Shown here: positions 11,941-24,493 of the stretch, in pieces
How positions within the stretch are numbered: position 1 is the stretch's first letter
How the letters are laid out: every line of letters starts with the position of its first letter
Assembly (NCBI GenBank): GCA_016808115.1
Contig: JAEQBH010004569.1
Location: 229,694 to 293,693, forward strand
DNA length: 64,000 nucleotides
Direction of reading: 5' to 3'
Source: Tetrastigma voinierianum
Taxonomy: Eukaryota > Streptophyta > Magnoliopsida > Vitales > Vitaceae
Made by a program: the position numbers and the translations under genes
The notes under the pieces: model-generated
Database searches by the model: none
Told to the model about the DNA's origin: nothing
What the model saw: only the letters and a program-made list of their open reading frames with translations

Positions 11941-12370
11941 CTTCAGAGACAAGAAACAAAAAATTCCTCGAAGAAACCCAAGTCCCGTAACGATTTTTCA
12001 CTTACAACACCAAAAAATAGTTGGAGTTTGACACCACAAACTAGATAGATGGACTCCCAAGACCAAGACGAACACTTATGTAGTCGTTGGAGACTGGCCA
12101 AAGAAGCCACGAGCCCCCACGTGTGGCCCACATGTGATGCGTGTGAAGCAGGCTGGAATCATAAGATCGACACGTTTATCACCTTGTGATCGGTTTGGAA
12201 ACCATTAAACTTGGTGGCGGTGCTGATGATCGGTGACGAGTCTGTAGGTGGGTAGTGTCACCCCACGCACCCTCGAAGTTGGTGTTTCAAAAAATACTCC
12301 CATGGCTCTTCTCTACTCTTCCGAAAAATCCTAAAAATTTGTGCTCTGAGGCAAGTTCGAACCTTTATTT

Positions 12371-12378
12371 TGATACCA
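12371..12378 (-). other. Primer binding site of copia A
   Basis: TGGTATCA on the minus strand, complementary to the 3' end of initiator methionine tRNA, directly abuts the 5' LTR, whose 3' end reads ATTACA. Only eight bases match the usual TGGTATCAGAGC, so it has decayed. Confidence 0.65.
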
Positions 12379-12548
12379 TGTAATCAAAAGATAATTGAAG
12401 GAAGAATTGTGTGATCGTTGATCATGAACAATATATTTATATCTGAGAAACGATCTCAAACCAAAAAGGAAAGAATAAGAAGTTTTAATTCTACCTATAC
12501 ACAATTTTCTTTTTCCCAACTAGTTTCTAATTCTACAATACTATAACA
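12379..12548 (-). repeat. 5' LTR of copia element A
   Basis: On the minus strand this starts TGTTATAGTATTG and ends ATTACA next to the primer binding site, giving normal TG...CA ends and a length of 170 bp. It is related to 7249-7480 but clearly diverged, so the insertion is old. Confidence 0.7.
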
Positions 12549-13790
12549 AATATTAATGAGTTAATTATAATTTATATTATTTTAAATGACCAAGTTAATA
12601 AACATGTTATAAGTATCACGTTACCAATTATTAATTGGGTCATATTTGAATTTGTTATTTTTGACCAAATTATTATTCGCGTCATGTTGGATTGACAAAT
12701 ATAATGGAATACATGTATATTGACACGACAAGCGAATATAAATTGTCACCCCTAGTCAAGGGTAGTGCCTCTTGTTTGATCAAGGTCTTGTATTTATTCA
12801 TTTATTATCAACCTAACTTTCTTGTATTTATTCATTAATTATATTAGGATTGATTAATTAATCTTAAACTTTATTTTGAATGTGAAGTTGAAGTTAACCT
12901 TCTCGCATTTTGGAGTAAGCTTGAAGTTTTGTTTGAGACTATTAGAGGCAGGCTATGAATCTAATTATGACGAAGTTTGTGACTTTGCAGCGTTCCATTG
13001 TTTTCAGCCAGTTATGAAACCCATTGAATGTTTTGGTGAAAGGATTGAGGATAATGTATATCTCTATCATATATATAGTGAGTTCTGGGGCAGCCACTGT
13101 TCAAATTTTTTGAAAAGCGTTTTCTAGTATGTTTTGAAATTTAAACTCAGTGATACTATGGCTGCTCATATAATTCTATCGTCAGCTATTCAGTTGAAAC
13201 TAAATTTAAAAAATTGAAACTTATCATATATAATCTTTTGTGAACTCCGTCACGCTCTATTTCTTATATATATCTTTATGTTCTTATTTTCTTTATTGTT
13301 AAGTAGAAGTAATATAACTGAGGTGATCGATATAATATCATTATTTATAATATTCTAACTCTTATCTACCATATTATTATATTATTATTTATTAAGTAAA
13401 ACAATATGATAGGTATTCAGCCACATCAGTTCTAGAATGTGGTGGTATAACAGATGTTCTCTCACCTATAAATTAGATCTTTTGGATTGGGTTCTCCAGT
13501 TGTATGAGACATATCATTGTGCTGTTACTTTCATTAATTATATTGAAATTGATCATGTGGAGAAGAAGAGCTGTGAAATATTCTGCAATTGCCTCAAGAT
13601 GTTATGAGCTGATGGTTTTTTATTTCAAGTGGTATGTCCACGCTGGAAAAACAAATCCTTTATTAGTTTGTATTGCTACTGACTGTGAGCGTTGGGGGCG
13701 CTGCATGGAAGCATATATGATTTGTTTGATTTTACGGCATTATTGGGCCCATTTCATGCATAGATTTTAACTACTTCTATTTACACAAAT
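12549..13790. other. AT-rich stretch without a recognised gene
   Basis: Two open stretches of 80-90 codons occur here (12876-13127 and 13504-13770, plus strand) but neither resembles a known family and codon use is not gene-like. Positions 13255-13400 are rich in TA and TAT runs. I see no retrotransposon proteins. Confidence 0.35.
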
Positions 13791-14088
13791 TACACTATCT
13801 CAAAATATTACATTTACATTTTTATTACAACAAAAACAAAATAAAAGACCTACATGAGGTGGACTCCTGATGTTGTATTATTACAGCGAATGCGGGATGT
13901 CCCTATAGCGACCTCTTGGTGACCTACACGGATAAAAACGAGACGTGCGGAAAGCTTCAAGCAATGGGAGGAAGAAACAAAATAACATATACAACCACTT
14001 ACAGTGATCCTCAATTATAGTAGACATGCATGGACAATTATTTCACATAGTATTCATCTCTCCCATAGGAGTACATAACATAAGGTAC
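13791..14088 (-). repeat. Left part of an older LTR split by gypsy element B
   Basis: On the minus strand this looks like the end of a gypsy-type LTR: a GC-richer block (about 13890-13960) followed by an A/T-rich end. Its continuation appears to be 29494-30110, on the far side of gypsy element B, where short CATAGGTAC-like words recur. The joined length, near 0.9 kb, is an inference, and no clean target duplication is visible. Confidence 0.4.
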
Positions 14089-14959
14089 TGCATCCCAAAA
14101 AATAACTTCTTGTCTTATTATTTTATCTTATAGTATTATATGCTATTCATAATTCATTGTATTTATTTATTGTTTTTATGAGTTTTTAGTGATATAAATA
14201 AGGTTTTAAAGTGAAAAATAAATAAATAAATAAAAGCAAGAAATTAATACAAGGTCAGTTAAATTGGTAAAATGTTAAAATAAAGGACCCAAGGTCATAA
14301 ATGAATAAGGTATATGTCAAAGTAGAAATGTGATAAGTTGTTATGCAAATAGAAATGAGAAATGAAGAGCTTTAATGCAAAAATGAAAAAAAAAATGGGA
14401 AGACGAGCAAGGTCTTATACAAGATGAGAATAAGACCAAATTTGGTCTAATGAAATGAGATCATTTCTCATTTGGGAAAAAAGGAGCTAGGGCTTATGGG
14501 TTCACGTTTTGGAGATAAGAAGATCAAATTTTGGTGATTGCTCTTCAATGGCTTTGGAGATCTACTTGTGCTTGCAAGAAGAAAGAAAGGTGAAAGGGAG
14601 AGGTTAAGAGTCGAGTTAGGGCTACGGTTGGCAGGGAATATCTTTGGACTCTACTTGTTCTTGAAGAGGAAGGAAGAAGGAAAGCTAGAGGAGTGTTAAA
14701 AAAGATTAAGGTATAGATACTTGTCTAAGTTTGGGTATGGATTCACCCATTCTCTTGTTAGGAACCCTCCTAACTCCTTCTTTGATTGTGTTTAGATTGG
14801 TAAAACCATAATTTAGTATATATATATGTTTGAGTTAGAGCTCAAGCAGCCTTTTTGCTTTGACTAGGATTGGTTTTGAGGAAGTTTTGTATAAAGAAAA
14901 TGTTGCAGGGTTTTTAGGGAGATCTTTGTTAAAAATTTTCCAAAACCCATGTGTTTTTT

Positions 14960-15350
14960 ATTTTGGTAATAAACTTGGTAAATTCTTTCGTCAATTTAGT
15001 GATTCAAATTTTTGGGTAAACTAGAGTTTTAGGAGGACAGATTTCCTTGAAATAATTGTATTCAGATTTGGAGCCCATTGGACCCATAAGTCGTCAAAAG
15101 TGAAACTTCTGTTTGAGCAAATTCTAGTTACATTCCGATCTGGTTTGGTGTTTTGGTACAATTTTTGTATTTAGTCCATAAAGTTGAGTTTAATTCATGC
15201 GAATTGAGTTAATAGAATTTTTAGTAAAGCCCAGACTTAGAACAAATTTCCTTGAAATAAGTGTATTCAAATTTGGACCCATTGGGTGGAAATTCGTCAA
15301 AGTGAAGTTTGTTTTAATTAAATTCTGGTTATGTTTGAAAATGAGAATAG
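14960..15350 (+). repeat. Two-copy tandem array in the 5' LTR of gypsy B
   Basis: Two degenerate copies of a unit of about 200 bp, marked by ACAAATTTCCTTGAAATAA-like, GTATTCAAATTTGGA and TTCGTCAAAGTGAAG blocks. The first copy is more decayed than the second. The other LTR carries three copies (27180-27790). Confidence 0.6.
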
Positions 15351-17595
15351 TCCAGGTTCATTTGGCGCGGACGTATCATGAGTTTTGGTCTTTCAAGTTG
15401 GATGATTGGTGCTTGCGGACAAACGATTTATAGAGGAACAATGAACTTGAAGGAAGTTAGGTAAAATATGACTCATTTGTTCCCAGAAAATTTTACAAGT
15501 GAAAGTGTATTGGGTAGAAATCAACCCTAACCAAAAACACTAGCATGCATGATTGATTTTTCTTTGTTTGTTCTCAAATTGTGACATATTTGTGATGGAT
15601 TAGGGGCTGATGATGATAAAACCTTACCTAAGATCAGGATTCCAAGGATAGAAGACAAGAATCGACAATCTTTTTGGTTTGTTCTTCAAACTTATCTTCT
15701 TATTTCAAGTTTTGTGTTTTTTTGTCAAACAAATTTTGAATGTTTATTATGAAATCTGCGTTTTTGGTTTGAACTAGTTAAATTTGAAATGTTTGACAAA
15801 CATCTGCATATGTGCTTTTATTTGAACCATAAATGAATTTGTTTGAGTGTTGGTTAATTGACTTATAAATGAACTATGTAGTGGCAAACATGAATGTACA
15901 AAGCCGAATCAAAATTCGAGAAGTCATTAGTACTATTTGTGGAAGCATGTAAATAGTACAGCAAATGACTAATTATTAATGCCCTTAAGATTAATGTGCT
16001 TAGATTGTATTAGTTTTAGGGATAGATTGGTATACGATAAGAATTAAATGTAAGCGTCTTGTGAAACGAAATGATTTATAGTGGCATGCGATCCGTAGCC
16101 AGCGGAACGATCTCGATAGTGTACACAAAATGCAAATGTAAATAACTAGTCACACGTAGTCCGGCGAGACAATGCGAGAGGTTATTAAATGTTTTATCTG
16201 GAGTCTGACTTAAGCGGATAAGTCTTTGAGTGTTCTGGATTATCCTACGCCTTAGAAAGTTTAGGTTACATTAGTTTAAGGGCAAAATGATTAATAATTG
16301 TGTGGATTATTGTAATGAATTAAAGTTGTGACAAGAATAACAACACATGTGGGAGCATGAAAGATGAGGAATTATTGTATTTCTATATTTGAGACAAAAT
16401 GAAGTATGTTAAACTACTATAAAATGAGCTATATTTATAAATATTGCATGGATCACATGAGTAGTATGTTGAAAGGTTGTTTGGAAAATATGTTGAATGT
16501 TTTTAGATGATTAAGTGATGCGTATAGCGAGTTAATTGTTGTGCATATATATGTAGTATAATGGTTGTTTGAAATGAGAATAGAAATGCAAAAACCATTG
16601 GCATGAAAATGCTGCTTCGTTGGCTTTCCGCAGCGTGAGTCTTGAGTAGATAGTGGCGGGACCGAAAACACATGAGCCTAGAGTCATCATCAAATCGTGC
16701 GAGATGCAACACCCAGAAGAAATATACCCTAGTTATTTTCAACATGTTAGGTTATTATGTCGGCATAAATTAAAATTTTCGTAAATTAACTGCGAAAATA
16801 TAGAAACTTAGAAACTCGGAAGTTGTGCAAATTATAAGGACAAAACCGTAAATTGTCCAAAGAGGGACATCAAAGACATGGTTAATATAATTAGAGGCCA
16901 AAGTATAAATGTTAAGAGTTAAAATGTAATTAAGGAAGTTGGAGGACAAAGGCAATAAAGCAAACTTAACCCAAAGTAAGGTTTTGATGAATGACATGGC
17001 CTTGAAAAGAACCCTAGGGAGGATTGCAGAGCAGAATTGGTCTCAAATTGGGAGAAAAAAAACCGTAGAGAGAGAGAGAGGAGAGCAAAAGAAGAAGAAG
17101 AAGAGGAAGAAGGAGGAACCAAGATCAAAGGTATGGATCTAACCTTGGATATGAACTCTATTATGAATCACATGGATTTTGTATGGGATTCTAGGGGGAC
17201 TATGAGTTCGAAATCTAGGGTTTGTTAGGATTCTTCTAATCAAGATTTATTGAGTAGGGTTGGTAAATACTCTAAATCCACAAGAAAAGTAGGGAATCTC
17301 TGCTTTGAGGTTGAGTTCATGTGGTTAAATGCGATTGAGTTAGGTTTAAGAGTAAGCCTATGGAAATCCTTGGTTCAAGCTTGTGTATGGGTTAAGACCC
17401 ATATTGGAAATGATTTTGGGAGAAATTCATGGAAAGGTTTGAAGAAGATAAGAAGCAGAAAGATGAATTGAATAGAAAAGTGATTCCAAGGTGAATTGGA
17501 ATGGTTTGAGGTGTGTGTAGGAAGTGCGGAGTGATCCATGGATTAAAGTGAAGGAAAAATGTGAGAAAACACCCATTCTGGGCATTCTCGAATTG

Positions 17596-17685
17596 TCTTC
17601 TACCGGTAGAAGTTAAGTTCTACCAGTAGAACGTCGGTCATTTTTGGCCAAGTCCTACGGTGAGAGTTAAGTTCTGGTAGAACTA
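17596..17685 (+). repeat. Palindromic minisatellite in a solo LTR
   Basis: Two adjacent near-palindromic units, CTTCTACCGGTAGAAG and TTCTACCAGTAGAA, joined by TTAAG, and a third decayed copy (TCCTACGGTGAGA, then TTCTGGTAGAA) 30-60 bases on. Each unit could fold into a short hairpin. Confidence 0.65.
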
Positions 17686-18159
17686 TTACAGTTTTCAGTT
17701 TTGACCAGTTTTTTGTATTTTTAGCGTAGCTTTCTCATTTCTTATCCGATTTGGTGATTCAATTCAAGTGGCCACTTAAAACTGAGCTTCAAAGGAAGAG
17801 ACCAAACTTAAGAGAAAGTATTGTCAAATTCTGACTCTGAGGTCAAGCTCTTCCCTCAAATAAGTACATGCGAAGCCATTTCTGCATCGATTAATCATAG
17901 AAGTCCGAGGGTAGTTTCGAGCCGTGGCAGGTTCCGGTGCTCGAATTCAGGTGATTCCAGTTGGAATATAACCCTTAGCACCTTAGCTTTAAGGAGTATA
18001 AGAACATAGGGTCAAAATATGAGATTAAGACCCCGGAAAAAAAAATGATATCTGATCTGTCAAGAACACATAATATGGCTAAAATACTTACTATTATAAA
18101 ATAGTAATTCACGGAAGTCATATAAATTATAAAAATGCCTAAGACCAGTTATTAAATGA

Positions 18160-18345
18160 CACAGCACTCTCTGATTAGTGCGACGGCACTCGTCGTGCTT
18201 GACTTTGTGATAATTGCCGGTACTCTACGATTGGTGCGGCCGGCACTCTGCGGTCGTCTTGACATATTAATTACTTGATTGCACTCTCCTAATAATTAGT
18301 GCGGCGGCACTCTCTGTCCGATCTTTAGCACTCTGGCAGTGTTAT
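18160..18345 (+). repeat. GCACTCT-type array in a solo LTR
   Basis: About six irregularly spaced copies of GCACTCTSYG-like words, alternating with ATTAGTGCGRCGGC-like words, over 185 bases. Similar GCACTC/AGTGC words occur in other LTRs of the window (29720-29810 on the minus strand, 52338-52380), so this is a shared feature of related LTR families. Confidence 0.5.
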
Positions 18346-19554
18346 GACACTTCAATCTTTGTAAAGTATCTTTGGATACTCATTGTGCTATGTCTTAGTC
18401 ATTTATTATTATTGAAGATTACAGGTATTTCCATGGTATATGATAATACTTGAATAATGAATAAGAGCACATGAAGGTTTGTCGTTTGATCACATGTATG
18501 CGGGTATTTACGAATATGAGTAAGCTGCATGCTCCCTAAAGGAGACTGAATAATTATAAGTCACGTAGTGCGATATAAGTCCCGGTAGTACCTCACAGTA
18601 CTTACGTACAATAATTTTGTGACAAGTACTACGGTACTTATATATAAGAATAAGCATAATTAAGCGTATAAATCTATATTGATATGCATGCATGTAATTT
18701 TCCAATATACATTATTGTTATATGTGCTAAATATGAACTTGTATACATGCATGTTATATGTTTCCACGCAAAGCGTCAAAAAAACAGCACGGGTTTTGTC
18801 AGGTGGCAGGTGCGAGAGAAGGCGTCAGGGAACTTCCGCGTTCTTGAGACTGACACGACTAAGGGAGTTCATCGTTGGGTTTCCACTTTGATCAATAATT
18901 GTAAATGTATAGTTTTTTGAATATGATATGTAATGGGACTGATGTGTGTATATGTGTGACATAAACTCCACTCACGGTGGTAGTTTTATTTTAGATATTT
19001 GTATATGATGTGGATATATTATAAGACTTGGATATACAATGTCTAATTAAAGCGATTAAGAGTCAGTATATGTTCTCGAGTCCCGGAAACAGGTTCGGAT
19101 CACCGCCACAATGTCGGGTGGTAGGGAATCGGCGTGTGAGATCTAAGTAAATGCCGTCTCATGCATACTTCATTCCATGATATCATGTGACTACTTTATG
19201 TGAAATCAAAGATGTAAAGATCTTCATAAGAAGATTATATTTTCAAAGATAGGAGGTGAACTCTGACAAATATTTTGTAAATGATTTGAAAATGGCATAG
19301 AAATGTTGTTTTGTATAAATATTGTACTAAAGTATAGTTATGGGCCCTCTTGAAAATATATAATGCATAATTCTTATAGTAATGAATATGAAATAGTAGT
19401 GATATCATAATCACATATATAAATATGATTAAATGGATATTAAATATCCTATAGAAATTGAGTATATGAAATGTGTTTTATAGATAAATGGATTTAGTGA
19501 TCCGCGTCCCCGGGTCCAGTCCAACCGTCGGGTCTGAGGGCACGACATTTATTT

Positions 19555-19566
19555 TGGTATCAAAGC
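19555..19566 (+). other. Primer binding site of gypsy element B
   Basis: TGGTATCAAAGC, one base from TGGTATCAGAGC, the complement of the initiator methionine tRNA 3' end. It starts 8 bases after the end of the 5' LTR. Confidence 0.8.
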
Positions 19567-19681
19567 CTAGGTTTAGGCGATTATGTGAATTGACTTTGGA
19601 TTATGTGTGACATGCATTGCATTTGCATATAAAGGATGACATGACTCGGATGCGGATCTTGTCGGTCTTAATAGGTTAATC

Positions 19682-20640
19682 ATGGAAAGTTCAGGCCCTA
19701 ATAGAGTCGGTGAGGCTCGAGAGTCACAAATAGTCTGTTAGTGTGGATGGTGAGCGGCATCCCAGCTGCTCCATGTCGATACATGAGCGAGGGACAAGCT
19801 ACGAGGAGGAATGCGTTGATATCCTCCGGCCAAATACTCAAGAAGCATTGCAAGAAGCGTGCAACCGTCGAGTTGTCCTTAGCAGACAACAATTGAGAGA
19901 ATGGAAAAATACTGGCCCATAGATTTTCTTGGAAAGAAAAGATGTGAGCCTTCCATGAGCGGAGAAAATTGGCGCTCGAAAAGAACAAAGAGAATGCCGA
20001 CAAATTACATTGCACCCTATGGTGGAGTGTATGCATGATAAAGCGCACCACCGAAAAATATTACATGGGAGTTTTTCATTGCAGAATTCAGAAAGCAATA
20101 CGTGGGTTGAATCTACCTTAACAAAATGAGAAGAGAGTTCCATAATTTGAAGCAAAGACAGATGAGTGTGATGGAGTATCAGAGGAAATTCACCCGGTGG
20201 AGCAAGTATGCTCCAGAAATGCTAGTTACAGAGGAAGAAAAGTGTTGTAAGTTTGAGGTTGGCCTAAATGACTATATTTGGGCCTATGTCATAGGATTCG
20301 GCCATGATGATTACTTTAAGATTGTGACATGTGCTTTAAATGTTAAAAGGGTGAGAAAGAAGAGTATGACATAAAAGAAAGAAGGCAGGGTAAGAAAAAC
20401 CATGGTCAGTCAAGTTGTATTAGCACCAGAATAAGAAATTTAGAGGTCCACAGGGTTCTAGTTAGCCTACAGCTATGAGGTCGGCTCAGGCTCTTAGGTG
20501 GTAAGACTATTCTACTAGCACCATCGGTAAATTTAGTGCCACTAGGAGGGTGCCAGAGGACCCGAGTCTCCTCCTTGTGCACACATTGTGGGAGGAGACA
20601 TAAAGGAGATTGTTTTGTTTGAGACTAACCATTAGCTGTT
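19682..20640 (+). pseudogene. Gypsy B gag remnant
   Basis: A start codon at 19682 opens a frame stopped after 19 codons. The gag core is clear at 20126-20374: MRREFHNLKQRQMSVMEY, then FTRWSKYAPEM, then EEEKCCKFEVGL, which follows the plant gypsy gag pattern of F..L.QG.M.V.EYE..F..L..YAP......EE..C..FE.GL. Near 20570-20610 the frame gives CAHCGRRHKGDC, a zinc knuckle of the C-X2-C-X3-H-X3-C form. Stops and frameshifts lie between these blocks. Gag packages element RNA in cytoplasmic particles. Confidence 0.8.
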
Positions 20641-20844
20641 TGGTTTGTGGATCCCCGATGAGCATAAAGTAAAAATATTGTCCACAAGAGCTCGTTCTTT
20701 CCGGCACCCGGGTTTGGGGGATATAGCCGATAAGTATAGAAGGGAAGTAAGGACAACAAAAGTGTTGCATCATCGAACGCTCCGAGAATAGTGACACAAC
20801 CCATATGCAGATAGGATTTTCGTGCTCTAGCTAGGGCGTATGCA

Positions 20845-22445
20845 ATGAAGGCCGTTGAAGATAAAGATGCCCCGGATGTGATAGTTGGTAATTTCAATAT
20901 CTTTGATACTATTGTACATGCACTTATAGACCCAAGGTCAACCCATTCTTATGTTTGTACTTCCATTCCTAGTTTGGGTAGTTTTCTGAAAAGTGAAACC
21001 AAGTATGATATCTTGGTAACAAACCCGATCGGGCATAGTGTTGTTATGAATGGAGTTTATAGAGATTGTCCCATCAAAATACGAGAGTATGAGTTTCCGA
21101 GAGACTTGATCAAGTTATCATTCAGAGAGTTCGATGTGATATTAGGGATGGATTGGCTGTTCCGTCACCAAGTGGTGGTTGATTGTAGAATGAAGCGAGT
21201 AACTTTGAGAACACCGAGTGGCGAGGAAGTAACTTTTATCGGCGAGAGGTCAAACCACCTCTCTAATGTGATAACCACCGCCACTGTTGGAACGATGGTT
21301 CGAAAAGGGTGTGAAGCTTACTTGGCATATGTGGTTGATACGGAAAAGGCGGAGCCTAGTACTTCAGACATCCCTACAGTTTTTGATTATCCGGACGTGT
21401 TTCAGGAGGAGTTGCCAGGATTGCCTCCACAGAGGAAAATTGAGTTCGTAATTGACGTGTTCAAATTATCTTTCGGAGCATCCATTACACCGTATAAGAA
21501 TGGCTCCGATTGGAGTTAAAGTTGAAGCTTGATTCACGGGGTATTAGAGAAGGGATTTATTCGTCCGAGTGTATCACCATGGGGAGCTCCAGTGCTCTTT
21601 GTTAAGAAGAAAAATGGTACACTTCGGTTGTGTGTTGATTATAGACAATTGAACAAAATGACGGTGAAGAACAAGTATCCGTTACCCAAAATTGATGACT
21701 TGTTCGACCAAATGAAAGGTACGAGTGTCTTTTCGAAGATCGACCTACATTCTGGTTATCATCAATTAAGGATTAAGGATGCGGATGTGAATAAGACGAT
21801 GTTTAGAACGCGATATGGACATTACGAGTTCTTTGTAATGTCATTTGGGTTGACAAATGCTCTAGCGGCTTTCATGGACTTGATGAACCATGTTTTCCGA
21901 CCGTTTTTAGATCAGTTTGTCGTGGTGTTTATTGATGACATCCTTGTGTATTCAAAGGATCGGGAAGATCATGATGCGCACCTTCAGGTAGTGTTAGAAA
22001 CCTTGAGAAAGGAGCAGTTTATGCAAAAATGAGTAAGTGTATGAATTTTGGTTCAAAGTGTCCTTTCTTGGACACGATATCGAAAGAAGGAATTAGGGTG
22101 TCCGAGGAAGATAGAAGTGACTCTTGGTGGAAACCAGGAAGTGTCACGGAAGTTCGTAGCTTCCTAAGCTTAGCAGGTTACTACAGAAGGTTCGTTAAGG
22201 GGTTTTCGATGACTACGGCCCCGATGACGAGATTACTCCAAAAGAATGTGAGATTTGAGTGGAGTGAAAAGTGGCAAGCTAGTTTTGAAAAGTTGAAAGC
22301 ATTTTTAATAGAGGCTCCGGTTCTTACTCAACCGACCTTCGGTAAAGAATATGTGATCTTCAGTGATGCTTCGTTAAATAGACTCGGATGTGTCCTTCTG
22401 TGAGGAGTAAGGTGGTAGCTTATGCTTCAAAGGCGATTGAAAATT
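20845..22445 (+). pseudogene. Gypsy B protease and reverse transcriptase
   Basis: The frame 20845-21519 covers the aspartic protease. The active-site block reads HALIDPRSTHSY, where related elements usually have DPGS or DSGA, so the glycine next to the catalytic region is replaced by arginine; DVILGMDWL follows about 75 residues on. A frameshift and stop around 21515 separate it from the reverse transcriptase (21529-22032), which is intact through KGFIRPSVSPWGAPVLFVKK, LCVDYRQLNK, KIDLHSGYHQLRIK and the catalytic FIDDILVYSK (about 21928-21957). After a stop at 22030 the connection and RNase H start continue to 22403 (AGYYRRFVKGFS, then FSDASL). This is the longest nearly open pol stretch in the window. 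Confidence 0.9.
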
Positions 22446-24493
22446 TGTAAGACCCGAAATTCAATTTTTGAAATCAGAGGCAAATCGTAATTTCTATACA
22501 AAGGTATGGTCGAGTTAAAAATCCGTATTAATTCTCTGAACCTCGGATGGCGAAGCGGATTATCTAGTTGGAATCGTCTCATGAAATATAGTTAGCACGG
22601 AAAATTTCGTAATTTTCAAGAAGACGATTTGGAGTCGACTTGCGTTTTTGAGGCATCGTTTAGTCTTAGTGAAACGATTTTCGATGCGACGAAAGTCACA
22701 TATAGCATGTACTCATATACCATAAGTGGTATGAGTAGAGAAATGATGAAAATGGACGGCCAAGATAGTGCCGAATATCAAATCTGGTAAAAGAGGGACA
22801 TAATGGTCATTATAGGATTTGATTTAAGTTAGAAAAGGACAAGATAGCAAATAGTGCTTCTTCTCCTTAAATGAATCAAGAGCAAAAACGTGGGAATGGG
22901 ATGAGAGATGCAGTAGCCTCCATTTTTGGAGAGCTTTTAGAGAGAGAGTACGTCTACTCTCTAAGATCGAGGAAATCGATTTATTGGATTTCGGCAGACA
23001 GAAGGAAAATGTTCTATACGCGGAGGCGAGGAGCTGCAGCGTGGACCCCGGATTTGTGGAGTTTCCTTAAACTCCAAAATGTAGGATTTCTCTCTACTTG
23101 GATTTTATTCCTATTTTAAGTGTTTTGTAAATGTTTCGGTTGTTTGAGGCCGTGAGGGCAGTTTGATCAGTCCCGAGCATGGGACGAATTGATACAATTT
23201 TGGGAGAAAAAATGGAGCAGCCGTGGGTACGCTCCGCAGTGTTGGGTTCACAATGATGGGTTTGTGTTAATTTGTGTATTGGATGTTTGCTTGGTATCTG
23301 ATGGCGGGAATGGCCTTAGTTTCGGGTTCACTAAGTGAGCCAGTTGATTTAATAGATTTTAGAGGAATAGAAACGAGGTTTCACTATTCTGGCTTGGTGT
23401 TCTAAAATAATATTTTTGGTGAAAATATGTGTTTGGCCGAGTGATTTAAATTAAATCGCTCGTGTTTGATCATTAGCCCAAGTGAGCTAATTTTGATGCT
23501 TGGAATTGATTAATTACATGACATGATTGTGTGATTGGATATTATGCGAATATATTCATGTTGATATGTTTGCATGTGATTAGACTGTGATGGAACTGGC
23601 ATACATGCATTCCATATGCACTGGAACATCTTAGGAATATAGGAGTTAGTGCATGAGATGAGTCTAGAAAATGGTTCGGAGGGGTAGTCTAAATCGCCAA
23701 TTATCGGAGGGTAGTCAAACTAAGCCAATATATCAACGTCGGGCGGCAGTTGATATATATTCGCCGAGAGGGTAATTACGAACAAATAATATATATATCA
23801 ATCGTCGGAGCGGCCCAATTGATATATATTCATCGGAAGGTTGCCCACTAATAAAATAATAATTCTCATACAAGGCTTAGGCGAGTGTGAGAGAGTCGGT
23901 GAGGACTCGAGATGCGGGATTGGTCATGTAGACATTAGTAGGATCGTGCGATTTCTTGAATGTGTGTTTACTTTAGACATTCTGCAGCACACACTTAGGT
24001 GGTGGAGAGTGGCCAGCTTAGGGGCGATTCTACTCTTGACTTTACAGCTCGCAGTCGTGGGATGCGAGAGAAGCTTTATTTTGCAGTGCGGGGACGTGCG
24101 AGAGACGGTCGTTTAAGAAGGTTGAGTCTTGAAGAAAGTAGGGTGTGGCTTCCAATGATGTATACATGTAGTAGAACCCTTCACGTTTAATATATATGTA
24201 TTGTTTAAGTAAAATATTAACTCTTGTAACTATTGGGGATATAGTTTGATTCATAGTTTGTATATGTTTTATGGATATTGTTGCATGGGCCCAGAGGCCG
24301 TTTTTATCCATATTTGTATATATTGCATATATTGGACTGTTTGGGACAAGATATGCGGGTTTTGCTGGTGGGTGAGGCTCGTCTGAAGGAAGCTACGCGG
24401 GTGCCTATGAGAATGGCGTCGGTAACCGACCTCCACTTATGATCAGCGGAGTTGACGGGTAGTCAACGGACCCCCGGGTTTTGGGGCGTCACA
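22446..24493 (+). repeat. LTR inserted in the RNase H of gypsy B
   Basis: RNase H coding breaks off at 22445 and resumes at 24494 (KPHENNYPTHDLEL). The insert starts TGTAAGACCCGAAATTC and ends GGGGCGTCACA, giving TG...CA ends, and is 2048 bp with no pol genes, so it is a solo LTR in the same orientation. A clear target duplication is not visible; the flanks are AAATT and GAAGC. Its middle carries a 60-70 base near-tandem repeat at 23727-23842. Confidence 0.8.
23727..23842 (+). repeat. Two-copy repeat with inverted arms in a solo LTR
   Basis: Two tandem units, each made of a TATATCAA half, a CG-rich centre (CGTCGG.GCGG) and an inverted TTGATATATATTC half, then CGGARGGT or CGAGAGGGT. Each unit can fold as a hairpin. 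Confidence 0.55.

Larger units (their letters stand above)
7249..12548 (-). mobile_element. Copia element A, minus strand, LTR to LTR
   Basis: A Ty1/copia retrotransposon read right to left. The right (5') LTR at 12379-12548 is followed by a TGGTATCA primer binding site, then gag, integrase, reverse transcriptase and RNase H remnants in copia order, a GAGGGGGA polypurine tract and the left (3') LTR. Without the 1.67-kb solo LTR inside it, the element is about 3.6 kb, shorter than the usual 4.5-5 kb; gag and the start of integrase seem to have lost around 1 kb. Target duplications of the element itself are not recognisable. Many stops and frameshifts make it non-functional. Confidence 0.8.
16705..19136 (+). 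repeat. LTR inserted in the 5' LTR of gypsy B
   Basis: The 5' LTR matches the 3' LTR up to CATCAAATCGTGC and resumes at TCTAAGTAAATGC, and everything between is extra. The insert starts TGCAACACCC, a form of the TGTAACACCC start of several plant gypsy LTRs, and is flanked by CGAGA (16700-16704) and TGAGA (19137-19141), a 5-bp target duplication with one mismatch. At 2.43 kb with no gag-pol inside, it is a solo LTR. It holds a GA-rich run (about 17067-17118), a palindromic minisatellite (17596-17685) and a GCACTC-rich array (18160-18345). Confidence 0.75.
14089..19547 (+). repeat. 5' LTR of gypsy element B (interrupted)
   Basis: Starts TGCATCCCAAAAAATAAC, matching the 3' LTR start at 26270, and ends GGGCACGACA just before the primer binding site. 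The uninterrupted length is about 3.0 kb. Matching landmarks in both LTRs include AAAAACACTAGCATGCATGA, GTGTACACAAAATGCAAATG, and a long nearly identical block from about 19170 to 19500 (29130 to 29450 in the other copy). A 2432-bp LTR sits at 16705-19136. Confidence 0.8.

Noticed and set aside
7249..12548. Target-site duplication of copia A itself
   Set aside because: The flanking five bases do not match on any border choice tried, so none is claimed.
13504..13770. 88-codon plus-strand frame, with 12876-13127
   Set aside because: No domain, no splice or promoter context and no similarity known to me; left as unclassified sequence.
23727..23842. Possible CRISPR-like repeat
   Set aside because: Only two units, AT-rich with inverted arms, inside a plant LTR; no spacers or cas genes.
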